From the NCBI GenBank assembly GCA_018062165.1, contig JAGOSU010000035.1, positions 1-7,133 of the forward strand: a stretch of 7,133 nucleotides of DNA, given 5' to 3'. A program made the translations under genes and the position numbers. Positions 1-6,672 of this stretch are shown piece by piece; position 1 is the first letter of the stretch, and every line of letters starts with the position of its first letter. A model generated the notes under the pieces. It was not told the DNA's origin and ran no database searches. It saw only the letters and a list, made by a program, of their open reading frames with translations. Source of the stretch: Minisyncoccota bacterium. GTDB taxonomy: Bacteria > Patescibacteriota > Minisyncoccia > Phycocordibacterales > Phycocordibacteraceae.

Positions 1-42
1 GGCGTCGTTGCCATACTGGGCGGCATCTATCTGCTTAAGTAG
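1..42 (+). CDS. C-terminal end of an unidentified, probably membrane-associated protein (partial)
   Basis: The first frame reads 13 codons, GVVAILGGIYLLK, and then a TAG stop at 40-42. The residues are strongly hydrophobic with a final lysine, which would fit the end of a C-terminal membrane helix. The gene starts outside the window, so family and length cannot be judged. It lies 18 bases upstream of pilC on the same strand, so it could belong to the pilus region, but nothing visible proves that. It is also possible that this frame is open only by chance over such a short stretch. Confidence 0.5.
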   Translation, partial: GVVAILGGIYLLK

Positions 43-44
43 CG

Positions 45-53
45 TGCTAAGAT
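45..53 (+). promoter_or_regulatory. Extended -10 element for pilC
   Basis: TGCTAAGAT consists of an extended TGn followed by TAAGAT, which matches TATAAT at four of six positions. It ends 7 bases before the GTG start at 61, so transcription would begin at or next to the start codon. No convincing -35 box is seen at 16-18 bases upstream. The match alone is weak. Support comes from the same arrangement before three other genes in the window. Confidence 0.5.
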
Positions 54-60
54 TTCCGTA

Positions 61-1272
61 GTGAAATTCCGCGTCACACTCAAGAAGGAGGATGGCTCGC
101 AGGAGAAGCGCGCGATTGAAGCGCCCTCTCGCTTCGCTGTCTACGAACTCATAGAGAAAGAGGGCGCCCATGTCGTCTCCGTTGAAGAGGGAGGCTCCGT
201 TGGACTTCCGTCCTGGGCCAACCTCAAGCTCTCAAGCGGTATCAAGTTCGAAGAGCGCATCATCCTTACTAAGAACCTTGCGGCCATGCTCGCCGCAGGC
301 CTCACGCTCTCCCGCACGCTCTCGGTGATTGAGCGACAGTCCACTAATAAGTTTCTTAAGGAAGTGGTGACTGACCTCGAGAACGAGGTGAAGAAGGGAA
401 CTGCCTTCCACGAAGCACTCGCGAAACATCCGAAGGTGTTCTCCAAACTCTTCATCGCCATGACCAAGGCAGGCGAGGAATCCGGAACCCTTGCTGAAGC
501 GCTTAAGGTAGTCGCGCGCCAGATGGACCGCGCTTACACGCTCGAGAAGAAAGTGAAGGGCGCGATGATTTATCCTGCCATCATCCTCATGGCGGTCATC
601 ATCATCGGTGTGCTCATGATGATTTACGTGGTGCCAACGCTCTCTGCAACTTTTGCCTCCTTGGGTGTCGACCTTCCGGCCGCAACAAAGGCAATCATCG
701 ATGCCTCAGATTTCATGGCCTCCCACGCCTTCCTTACGCTCGGGGGTCTCGGACTTTTCTTCATTGGTATCTATTTCTTCTTTAAGACGAGGTTTGGTGC
801 AGCGGCACTTCTTGCGGTTGCGCTTCGGGTTCCGGTCATCGGAGACTTGGTACGCGAAACCATGAGCGCACGTGCCTCTCGCGCACTCTCTTCACTTCTC
901 TCCTCAGGTGTCGAGATGTTGACCGCTATCAGCATCGCGGAGGAAGTGGTGGGAGATAACCGCTTCGGTAAGGTGCTCGGGGAAGCGGGGGCCAAGGTTA
1001 AGAAGGGAGAATCACTCTCCGTCGCCTTCTCTGACCATCCAAAACTCTATCCGGTCTTCATCGTCGACATGATTGCGGTGGGGGAAGAGACCGGAAAGGT
1101 GTCTGAAATGCTTGGACAGGTGGCTGAGTATTACGAGACCGACGTGGAAGAGCGCACGAAAGACCTCTCCACCATCATTGAGCCAATGCTGATGCTCTTC
1201 ATCGGCGGCGTTGTGGGTGTCTTTGCTATCTCCATGATTTCGCCTATCTACTCACTTTCCGACAAGATCTAG
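61..1272 (+). CDS. pilC: Type IV pilus / type II secretion inner-membrane platform protein (PilC/GspF family)
   Basis: This is the polytopic inner-membrane platform protein that links the cytoplasmic assembly ATPase to pilin insertion and extraction. The 403-residue length is normal for the family. A short N-terminal domain (about 1-45) is followed by two T2SSF repeats, about 67-192 and 270-394. Each repeat has the family's glycine/glutamate signature: GEESG at 138-142 and GEETGKV at 341-347. Three membrane segments are visible at about 170-192, 223-241 and 376-393, the usual topology. The GTG start gives a typical N-terminus and lies 7 bases after a -10-like element; no Shine-Dalgarno sequence is present. 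The gene is followed after 25 bases by three prepilin-like genes, which supports a pilus role. PilC and GspF cannot be separated by sequence alone. The pilus reading is preferred because no other type II secretion genes are visible. Confidence 0.95.
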   Translation: MKFRVTLKKEDGSQEKRAIEAPSRFAVYELIEKEGAHVVSVEEGGSVGLPSWANLKLSSGIKFEERIILTKNLAAMLAAGLTLSRTLSVIERQSTNKFLKEVVTDLENEVKKGTAFHEALAKHPKVFSKLFIAMTKAGEESGTLAEALKVVARQMDRAYTLEKKVKGAMIYPAIILMAVIIIGVLMMIYVVPTLSATFASLGVDLPAATKAIIDASDFMASHAFLTLGGLGLFFIGIYFFFKTRFGAAALLAVALRVPVIGDLVRETMSARASRALSSLLSSGVEMLTAISIAEEVVGDNRFGKVLGEAGAKVKKGESLSVAFSDHPKLYPVFIVDMIAVGEETGKVSEMLGQVAEYYETDVEERTKDLSTIIEPMLMLFIGGVVGVFAISMISPIYSLSDKI

Positions 1273-1285
1273 CTCGTCAGTGCGT

Positions 1286-1291
1286 TATCAT
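1286..1291 (+). promoter_or_regulatory. -10 element for the prepilin operon
   Basis: TATCAT matches the TATAAT consensus at five of six positions and ends 6 bases before the ATG at 1298. A TG is present upstream at 1281-1282, but not at the exact extended -10 spacing. The element lies in the 25-base gap after pilC. If used, the transcript would start at about the ATG, which favours 1298 over the upstream GTG at 1280 as the real start codon. Confidence 0.5.
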
Positions 1292-1297
1292 ACGTGC

Positions 1298-2758
1298 ATG
1301 AGTCCTTTCCGAGGCATGACGCTCATCGACACTCTCGTCGGGAGTGCACTGGTCCTCATCGTGTTCCTCGCCTTCTTTGGGTTGCTGCGCGCCTCGCTCT
1401 TAGTCTCCGGAGTTGCGAAAGCGAAAGCAGGGGCAACTGCGGTCGCTAATTCGCAGATTGAATACATTCGCTCGCTCGACTATGGAAACGTCGGCACTGT
1501 CGGCGGTATCCCGGCAGGGGTGGTTCCACAGTATGCGACCACCACGCTCAACAATATTGCCTACGGCATGCGCACCTTTATTGAGTACGCAGACGATCCA
1601 GCAGACGGGAGCGGAGCATCTGATAGCAACGGCATCATCACCGACTACAAACACATACGCGTTGCCGTTACCTACACCGTGCGCGAACAGACCAGGGAAG
1701 TTTCATTGGTTTCAAACCTGGTGCCGCCTTCAATTGAAACCACTAGCGGAGGCGGAACACTGCGCGCCAACGTAGTGGACGCCACAGGACTTCCCGTGTC
1801 GGGCGCGAGCGTGCGTGTAGTAAATGCTGCTACCAGCCCAACCATTGATGTAACCACCTTCAGCAGCACCGCGGGTGTTGTTGATCTTCCGGGAGCACCT
1901 GCTTCTGACCAGTACGAGATATATGTCAGTAAGACTGGCTATTCGGAAGCTCAGACGTACGAACGTGACGCAACCAACGCAAACCCAACACCTGGGTATC
2001 TGACGGTGGTTGCCGACTCCACTACCGCAAGCACCTTCGCTATTGATTTACTTTCAACACTGACGCTCCGGACCTTCTCCCCGATTGCACCGAACTCCTT
2101 CACTGATTCCTTTAACGACATGTCAGGCCTTGCCTCAAGTCCTAATACGCAGGTAACGGGCGGTGCGCTCACTCTCTCTGGAACCACCGGAACGTACGCA
2201 GCCAGCGGGAGTGCGCAAGCATCGAGCACCGAACCAACCTATCTCGCCACCTGGGAGAGTGCAGGGACGACATACACAGAGCCAGCAGGTACCGACATCC
2301 ATTACAGCGTCGCAACCAGTGATGGCACGCTATTGCCCGACGCGGTGCTCGCTGGAAACTCCGCAGGCTTCACAGGAACCGTGTCGCTTTCAGGGATCTC
2401 AACTTCTACGTATCCCGGATTAACGCTCGTCGCCTCGCTCTCTTCAAGCGACCCGAACGTCACGCCACAGTTCCTTGATTGGACGATTAACTATACGGAA
2501 GGACCGCTCCCACTCCCGAATGTTCCACTTACCATCACGGGAGCGAAGACGATTGGCTCAACCAGTGGAGGGGCGGCCATCTACAAGACTGAGATTGCGA
2601 CCACTACCGATGCCTCTGGCGTGCGTACCATGACACTTGAGTGGGATTCCTATGATGTGGTTTCGACTGGCTACACCATCGATATTCTCCAAAGTTCAGA
2701 GGTCCCGATTGAAGTCCTGCCGGCTTCAACCGTAACGGGTATGTTGCTCCTCAATTAA
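1298..2758 (+). CDS. Large prepilin-like protein with modular beta-rich ectodomain (PilV/GspI-like N-terminus)
   Basis: The N-terminus is a class III prepilin leader: a short basic stretch ending FRG (4-6), then MTLIDTLVG and a hydrophobic helix to about residue 34. Prepilin peptidase would cut after G6. Mature position 5 is Asp (D11), not the usual Glu. The motif QIEYIRSLDY soon after the helix resembles PilV/GspI proteins. The ectodomain appears to have three modules. Residues about 151-225 resemble a carboxypeptidase regulatory-like (Ig-type) domain. Residues about 268-402 form a Ser/Thr-rich beta module (W319, TPQFLDWTINY near the end) like jelly-roll binding domains. Residues about 405-486 look like a second regulatory-like fold. 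At 486 residues it is far larger than ordinary minor pilins (usually below 200). A GTG at 1280 would add six residues, but the -10 element overlaps that extension. The next gene begins 1 base after the stop. Surface adhesion is an inference. Confidence 0.85.
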   Translation: MSPFRGMTLIDTLVGSALVLIVFLAFFGLLRASLLVSGVAKAKAGATAVANSQIEYIRSLDYGNVGTVGGIPAGVVPQYATTTLNNIAYGMRTFIEYADDPADGSGASDSNGIITDYKHIRVAVTYTVREQTREVSLVSNLVPPSIETTSGGGTLRANVVDATGLPVSGASVRVVNAATSPTIDVTTFSSTAGVVDLPGAPASDQYEIYVSKTGYSEAQTYERDATNANPTPGYLTVVADSTTASTFAIDLLSTLTLRTFSPIAPNSFTDSFNDMSGLASSPNTQVTGGALTLSGTTGTYAASGSAQASSTEPTYLATWESAGTTYTEPAGTDIHYSVATSDGTLLPDAVLAGNSAGFTGTVSLSGISTSTYPGLTLVASLSSSDPNVTPQFLDWTINYTEGPLPLPNVPLTITGAKTIGSTSGGAAIYKTEIATTTDASGVRTMTLEWDSYDVVSTGYTIDILQSSEVPIEVLPASTVTGMLLLN

Positions 2759-2759
2759 T

Positions 2760-3341
2760 ATGCGAGGCTTCACACTCATGGAAACGCTGGTAGTCATCGC
2801 GGTTGTAGGTACCGCAGGCATTGCGCTTACTACTGCGCTCGTCGACTTCTATCGTCAGAACACCTACATCTTCGAGTCTTCAACCTCGCTTGAGAACTCA
2901 CGCCGTGCGCTCATTACCTCAATCGGAAACTTGCGCGAGGCAACCTACGGGGAAGACGGCGGCTACCTCATACTTTCCGCAGCTACCTCAACCGTTACCT
3001 TCCACGCAGACATCGATGCGGACGGTCCGGTGGAGAAGATACGGTTCTACTTAAACAATGGCACCTTCTATCGCGGTGTCACTAACTCCGCAGGAAACCC
3101 TCCGTCCTACTCCGGACAGCCTGAAACCACCGCTACCGTAATTGCGTACGTCAGGAACGCAACCTCAACACCAATCTTCAGCTACTATGATTCAAGTGGA
3201 GTCGAGCTTACCGCTCCCGTTGATGTGAGCGCCATTTCCCAGGTCACCGTGCGCGTCGACACCGACCTAAACCCGCAGCGTGCTCCGGAAATCTTTACCC
3301 TCACTGGTCGCGCCACACTTCGTAACCTCCTCATCCAATAA
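2760..3341 (+). CDS. Minor prepilin, PilW/GspJ-like
   Basis: This is a 193-residue protein with a canonical prepilin N-terminus: a three-residue leader MRG, then FTLMETLVVIAVVG and a hydrophobic helix. Processing would fall between G3 and F4, with Glu at mature position 5 (E8) as expected. After the helix comes NSRRALITSIGNLREATYG, a pattern typical of PilW/GspJ proteins, followed by a compact beta-rich domain containing YLIL, VTFHADIDADG and EKIRFYLNNGTFYRG. The C-terminal part (SAISQVTVRVDTDLNPQRAP) also fits this family. The ATG lies 1 base after the previous stop and the next ATG is 2 bases after this stop, so the three prepilins are almost certainly co-transcribed and probably translationally coupled. 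No Shine-Dalgarno sequence is visible. The GspJ/PilW assignment rests on general pattern and gene order, not on an alignment. Confidence 0.87.
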   Translation: MRGFTLMETLVVIAVVGTAGIALTTALVDFYRQNTYIFESSTSLENSRRALITSIGNLREATYGEDGGYLILSAATSTVTFHADIDADGPVEKIRFYLNNGTFYRGVTNSAGNPPSYSGQPETTATVIAYVRNATSTPIFSYYDSSGVELTAPVDVSAISQVTVRVDTDLNPQRAPEIFTLTGRATLRNLLIQ

Positions 3342-3343
3342 CT

Positions 3344-4759
3344 ATGAAAGCCCCTCGAGGATACCTGATGTTGCTCGCAATTGTTTTCGGCGCAATCTTC
3401 TTTACGGTGCTTGGCGCTCTCTCAAGCTATGTCCTCACTGAAAACAAATTACAAAATGCAGGACACGCACAGGCGCGCGCCCTCTCAATTGCGGAGGCAG
3501 GACTTGAGTACTATCGCTGGTTTTTGGCGCACTATCCCAATGACCTGCAAAACGGCACTGGCGTAGCTGGGCCCTATTCCATTCCCTACAACGACCCGGA
3601 AGGGGGCGTGACCGGCACCATCTCACTTGCCATCACCGGGAACACTTCGTGTGGGCAGGTGACCTCAGTTGATATCACTTCAACTGGCACGGCCAATGGT
3701 TCCCCAAGTGCCACGCGCGCTGTGTATGCACGATACGCGCAGCCGTCAGTGGCTCGCTATTCCTATATCCTCAATGATTCTGTGTGGGCAGGAGCTGACC
3801 GTGTCATCAACGGTCCGTACCACTCCAACGGTGGCATCCGTATGGACGGAACCGCCAACTCTTCTGTGACGAGTTCACTTTCGAACTGGAACTGCACGAG
3901 TGACTATGGATGCAGTCCGGCAAGCTCGTCGGCTTCCGGCGTGGTCGGGAACGGCCCGAACCAAGACCTCTGGAGTTGGCCAGTGCCACAGGTGAACTTC
4001 GCCGGCATTGCGGCAGACTTCGGGACACTGAAGACCCTCGCCCAGGCACAAGGTATCTACTACCCGCGCTGGAGCACCACCAATAACCCAAACACTGCCG
4101 CCTACTGGCACGGCTACCACCTCATCTTCAACAGTAACGGCACGGTGACTGTTAGACGTACCACTTCAACCACTCGACTCGATGTGACCCCGGTAAATTC
4201 CGCAGATGACGATGAAGATCGCGCACTCATCAACAACGAGACCAACTACGAGACTCGCACTATCCCAGCCACCTGCGGCCTCATCTTTGTTGAAGACCAC
4301 GTCTGGATTGAGGGAACGATTCCACAAAAGGTGACAGTCGTCGCAGCTAACGTGGTCAACGCTGGCATTGCTCCGAATGCATACCTTAAGAACAACATCG
4401 TGTACGGTGCGACTGATGGTACCGATGGCCTCACCGTCATTGCAGAACATAACGTGCTCGTGACACCGGATTCACCCAACACCATGACGTTAAACGGTAT
4501 CTTCATCGCACAGGGTGGTGCCTTTGGCCGTAACTACTACGGCGGTTCCTACGACCCTCGAGGCACGCTCACCATTCTCGGAACGACGGTTTCCAATAAA
4601 AGGACGGGAACTAAGTGGTGCTTGAACGGAAGCTGCACCTCCTACGGAGGATACGCAAACCGTATCGACTCCTATGACCGACGTCTTGCCAACGATCCTC
4701 CTCCGTTTACACCGCTTGTCTCAACTGATTACGAGTTCGTGGAGTGGAGGGAGAAATAG
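3344..4759 (+). CDS. Large PilX-like pilus protein with six-cysteine ectodomain
   Basis: The N-terminus reads MKAPRG and then YLMLLAIVFGAIFF, a prepilin-like leader and membrane helix (about 7-30). Mature position 5 is Leu (L11) rather than Glu. The motif ARALSIAEAGLEYYRW (44-59) matches the AEAGL signature of PilX N-terminal-domain proteins. The rest of the 471 residues is Ser/Thr/Asn/Gly-rich and probably beta-structured. It includes NGPYHSNGGIRMDGT and a C-terminal block with TVIAEHNVLV, LNGIFIAQGGAFGRNYYGG and RGTLTILGTTVSN, which suggest stacked beta strands, but I do not recognise a named domain. Six cysteines occur at 103, 184, 190, 311, 426 and 431, including two close pairs that could form disulfides outside the cytoplasm. 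It lies last in the prepilin trio, the position of PilX/GspK, whose GspK member also lacks Glu5 and caps the pseudopilus tip. The tip role here is inferred. Confidence 0.85.
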   Translation: MKAPRGYLMLLAIVFGAIFFTVLGALSSYVLTENKLQNAGHAQARALSIAEAGLEYYRWFLAHYPNDLQNGTGVAGPYSIPYNDPEGGVTGTISLAITGNTSCGQVTSVDITSTGTANGSPSATRAVYARYAQPSVARYSYILNDSVWAGADRVINGPYHSNGGIRMDGTANSSVTSSLSNWNCTSDYGCSPASSSASGVVGNGPNQDLWSWPVPQVNFAGIAADFGTLKTLAQAQGIYYPRWSTTNNPNTAAYWHGYHLIFNSNGTVTVRRTTSTTRLDVTPVNSADDDEDRALINNETNYETRTIPATCGLIFVEDHVWIEGTIPQKVTVVAANVVNAGIAPNAYLKNNIVYGATDGTDGLTVIAEHNVLVTPDSPNTMTLNGIFIAQGGAFGRNYYGGSYDPRGTLTILGTTVSNKRTGTKWCLNGSCTSYGGYANRIDSYDRRLANDPPPFTPLVSTDYEFVEWREK

Positions 4760-4761
4760 GC

Positions 4762-4770
4762 TGGTATACT
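4762..4770 (+). promoter_or_regulatory. Extended -10 element for tpiA-pgk
   Basis: TGGTATACT is an extended TGn plus TATACT, five of six to consensus, ending 7 bases before the tpiA ATG. It begins just after the stop of the PilX-like gene, in an 18-base gap. No good -35 box is seen, which is acceptable for an extended -10 promoter. This is the best of the four such elements in the window. It predicts a leaderless tpiA mRNA. Confidence 0.6.
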
Positions 4771-4777
4771 GCTTCCA

Positions 4778-5518
4778 ATGTTGATCGTTGGTAACTGGAA
4801 GACGTACGTTCGTACGCGAGAGAAGGCTAAGAAGCTTCTTGCTGTCGCTAAGCGACTTGCCGTCGGACGCAAGATTTCCATAGTCATAGCTCCTCCAGCT
4901 CCGTACCTTGGCCTCCTTGCAGGAAGCAGGGGAAATGTCGCGCTCGCGTCCCAAGACATCTCAGACACCCTCGATACGATTGAAACAGGAGAAATTGCCG
5001 CACCTCTTTTGAAAGAACTCGGCGTGAAGTACGCCATCATCGGACACTCGGAACGCCGCGCTCGTGGAGAGAGCGATGAACGCATTAACCAGAAACTGAA
5101 GCGTGCGCTGGTGCACGGCATAACTCCCATCCTCTGCGTCGGAGAGCGCGAACGTGATGCTGAAGCACACTACCTTTCCTTCGTGCGCGGACAACTTACG
5201 AGCGCGTTCAAGGGTCTTTCTGCAAAAGAAAGCCTTGAGGTCGTGGTCGCCTACGAACCCGTGTGGGCTATCGGCAAGACTGACCAAGACGCCATCCAGT
5301 CACACGACCTTAACGAGATGGTGCTGTACATACGAAAGATTCTCGGCGACTTCATTCCAGGAAAGGGAGCAAGTAAGGTGAAAATTATCTACGGAGGATC
5401 AGTAGAGCCGGAGAACGCACGCGCTCTCGCAGGTGGTGGAGGCGTCGACGGGTTCCTTCCTGGGCACGCAAGTGTTGACCCAACCATGTTCGCCGGCATC
5501 GTGAAAGCGCTTAAATAA
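4778..5518 (+). CDS. tpiA: Triosephosphate isomerase
   Basis: This cytoplasmic glycolytic enzyme interconverts dihydroxyacetone phosphate and glyceraldehyde 3-phosphate. The 246-residue length is typical. Active-site motifs are intact: N6 and K8 in VGNWKTY, H90 in IIGHSERR, and the catalytic base E160 in AYEPVWAIG. PILCVGE and the phosphate-binding YGGSV (205-209) are also present. Two loops are unusual. The flexible loop 6 reads AIGKTDQDA, apparently lacking the Thr-Gly of the usual AIGTGKTA. Loop 8 reads VDGFLPGHAS (223-232), where most enzymes have a second Gly at the His position. Both may be lineage variants. The ATG start gives a normal N-terminus, 7 bases after an extended -10 element. 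The stop overlaps the pgk start (TAATG), so the two genes form one unit and are probably coupled. No gap gene is adjacent. Confidence 0.95.
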   Translation: MLIVGNWKTYVRTREKAKKLLAVAKRLAVGRKISIVIAPPAPYLGLLAGSRGNVALASQDISDTLDTIETGEIAAPLLKELGVKYAIIGHSERRARGESDERINQKLKRALVHGITPILCVGERERDAEAHYLSFVRGQLTSAFKGLSAKESLEVVVAYEPVWAIGKTDQDAIQSHDLNEMVLYIRKILGDFIPGKGASKVKIIYGGSVEPENARALAGGGGVDGFLPGHASVDPTMFAGIVKALK

Positions 5519-6651
5519 TGAAATCCCTTTCCGACATACCAAAGCTTAACGACGTGCGAGTATTGGTTCGCTCCTCGCTTAATGTTCCGGTTGCGGACGG
5601 GAAAGTAGTGAATACGTTCCGCTTGCGCGGCGCGCTCCCCACAATCAACTATCTGCGCGAGCAGGGTGCACGCGTCATTCTTATAAGCCACATCAGCGGA
5701 AAGGGAACCGAATCCCTCGCTCCCATGTGGGAGGCCATGAAGGAGTTCATTCCAGACATTCAATTCTGCCCCGACATCATTGGAGACCAGGCAAGAAACG
5801 CAGTCTCTGCACTTGGGGCTGGCGAAGTACTTATTCTTGAGAACCTGCGACAGAACCCGGGCGAGGAAGCAAACGATGAGGAGTTCGCGAGGAACCTCTC
5901 AGAACTTGGTGAGGTCTTCGTGCAAGACACCTTCGACGTCTGTCACCGCAAACACGCAGGAGTGGTCGGCATCCCGAAGTTCCTTCCTTCCTATGCCGGA
6001 CTTCTTGTCGAGAAGGAGGTGAAGGAACTCGCAGGTGCACTCCACCCACAGTTTCCCTCGCTCGCTATCATCAGTGGCGCGAAGTTTTCTACCAAAGAAC
6101 CCGTCATAAAAAAGCTTATCGGCTCCTACGACAAAGTGTTCGTCGGTGGCGCACTCGCCAACGACTTCATCAAGGAGGCGGGGAATCCTGTTGGCGCCTC
6201 GCTCGTTTCCGATACAAACAAAGAAGAGATACGAGAGCTTTTGAACAACAAAAAGATTGTCATTCCAGTAGATGCAATCGTTGCCCCTAAGGGAGCTGCC
6301 CGTGCCGCAGGACATCCTGCGAAACTTTCTGACGTCAAAGACGACGAAGCAATCCTCGACATTGGTCCTGAGACCAGCGCGCTCCTTGCAGCTATTGTGA
6401 AAGAGTCGAAGTCAGTGCTGTGGAACGGCCCTTTGGGTAACTACGAAAACGGATTCACCGACGGCACCGAGAACCTTGCCAAGGCAATCGTAGCCAGCGG
6501 CGCACACTCGGTCATGGGAGGAGGCGACAGCATCGCAGTAGTTGAGAACTTGGGTCTTGCTGATAAGTTCTCGTTCATTTCAACTGGCGGTGGTGCCATG
6601 CTCGACTTCCTCGCGGAAGGCACGCTCCCTGGAATCGAAGCCCTGAACTGA
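5518..6651 (+). CDS. pgk: Phosphoglycerate kinase (divergent)
   Basis: This enzyme transfers phosphate from 1,3-bisphosphoglycerate to ADP, making ATP and 3-phosphoglycerate in the cytoplasm. Its 377 residues are slightly fewer than the usual 390-400. Clear family motifs are LNVPVADGKV (21-30), RLRGALPTI (35-43), SH (57-58), LENLR (107-111), HRKHA (143-147), SGAKFSTK (186-193), LDIGPET, WNGPLGNYE (302-310), GGGDS (334-338), STGGGA (355-360) and LPGIEAL near the C-terminus. R35, H58, R111 and R144, which match the substrate-binding basic residues, are kept. Several usually conserved residues are changed. The Asp of R-x-D-x-N is Ser (S20). SHLGRP has become SHISGK, losing its Arg. DAFG is DTFD, and the Ser of HRAHAS is Gly (G148). 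The first ATG overlaps the tpiA stop by one base. I expect an active enzyme because the nucleotide-binding C-domain is well conserved. Confidence 0.94.
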   Translation: MKSLSDIPKLNDVRVLVRSSLNVPVADGKVVNTFRLRGALPTINYLREQGARVILISHISGKGTESLAPMWEAMKEFIPDIQFCPDIIGDQARNAVSALGAGEVLILENLRQNPGEEANDEEFARNLSELGEVFVQDTFDVCHRKHAGVVGIPKFLPSYAGLLVEKEVKELAGALHPQFPSLAIISGAKFSTKEPVIKKLIGSYDKVFVGGALANDFIKEAGNPVGASLVSDTNKEEIRELLNNKKIVIPVDAIVAPKGAARAAGHPAKLSDVKDDEAILDIGPETSALLAAIVKESKSVLWNGPLGNYENGFTDGTENLAKAIVASGAHSVMGGGDSIAVVENLGLADKFSFISTGGGAMLDFLAEGTLPGIEALN

Positions 6652-6654
6652 ATT

Positions 6655-6663
6655 TGGTACACT
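6655..6663 (+). promoter_or_regulatory. Extended -10 element for recJ
   Basis: TGGTACACT is an extended TGn plus TACACT, four of six to consensus, ending 9 bases before the recJ ATG. It begins 4 bases after the pgk stop, in a 21-base gap. Its TGGTA core is the same as the tpiA element. A transcript from here would carry a leader of only about 0-3 bases. No -35 box is recognisable. Confidence 0.5.
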
Positions 6664-6672
6664 GGGGCTCAC

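Noticed and set aside
1280..1297. GTG at 1280 as the start of the first prepilin, adding MRYHTC
   Set aside because: The extension overlaps the TATCAT -10 element and places an odd Cys/His segment before an otherwise normal prepilin leader. The ATG at 1298 gives a typical six-residue leader and fits the spacing seen at the other genes. It cannot be fully excluded.
1413..1775. Plus-strand open frame of 120 codons inside the first prepilin
   Set aside because: It is an alternative frame within a well-supported prepilin gene. The translation is Arg/Thr/Pro-rich without motifs.
4746..4753. GGAGGGAG as a Shine-Dalgarno sequence for tpiA
   Set aside because: It lies inside the end of the PilX-like gene and 24 bases before the ATG, much too far. 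It codes for the C-terminal residues there.
4729..5130. Minus-strand open frame of 133 codons over the pilX/tpiA junction
   Set aside because: It lies mostly antisense to tpiA, whose protein motifs are unmistakable. The antisense product is Ser/Arg-rich with no recognisable motif, as expected for a shadow frame in GC-rich DNA.
5899..6315. Minus-strand open frame of 138 codons inside pgk
   Set aside because: It is fully antisense to conserved PGK motifs, with no domain, promoter or start context of its own.
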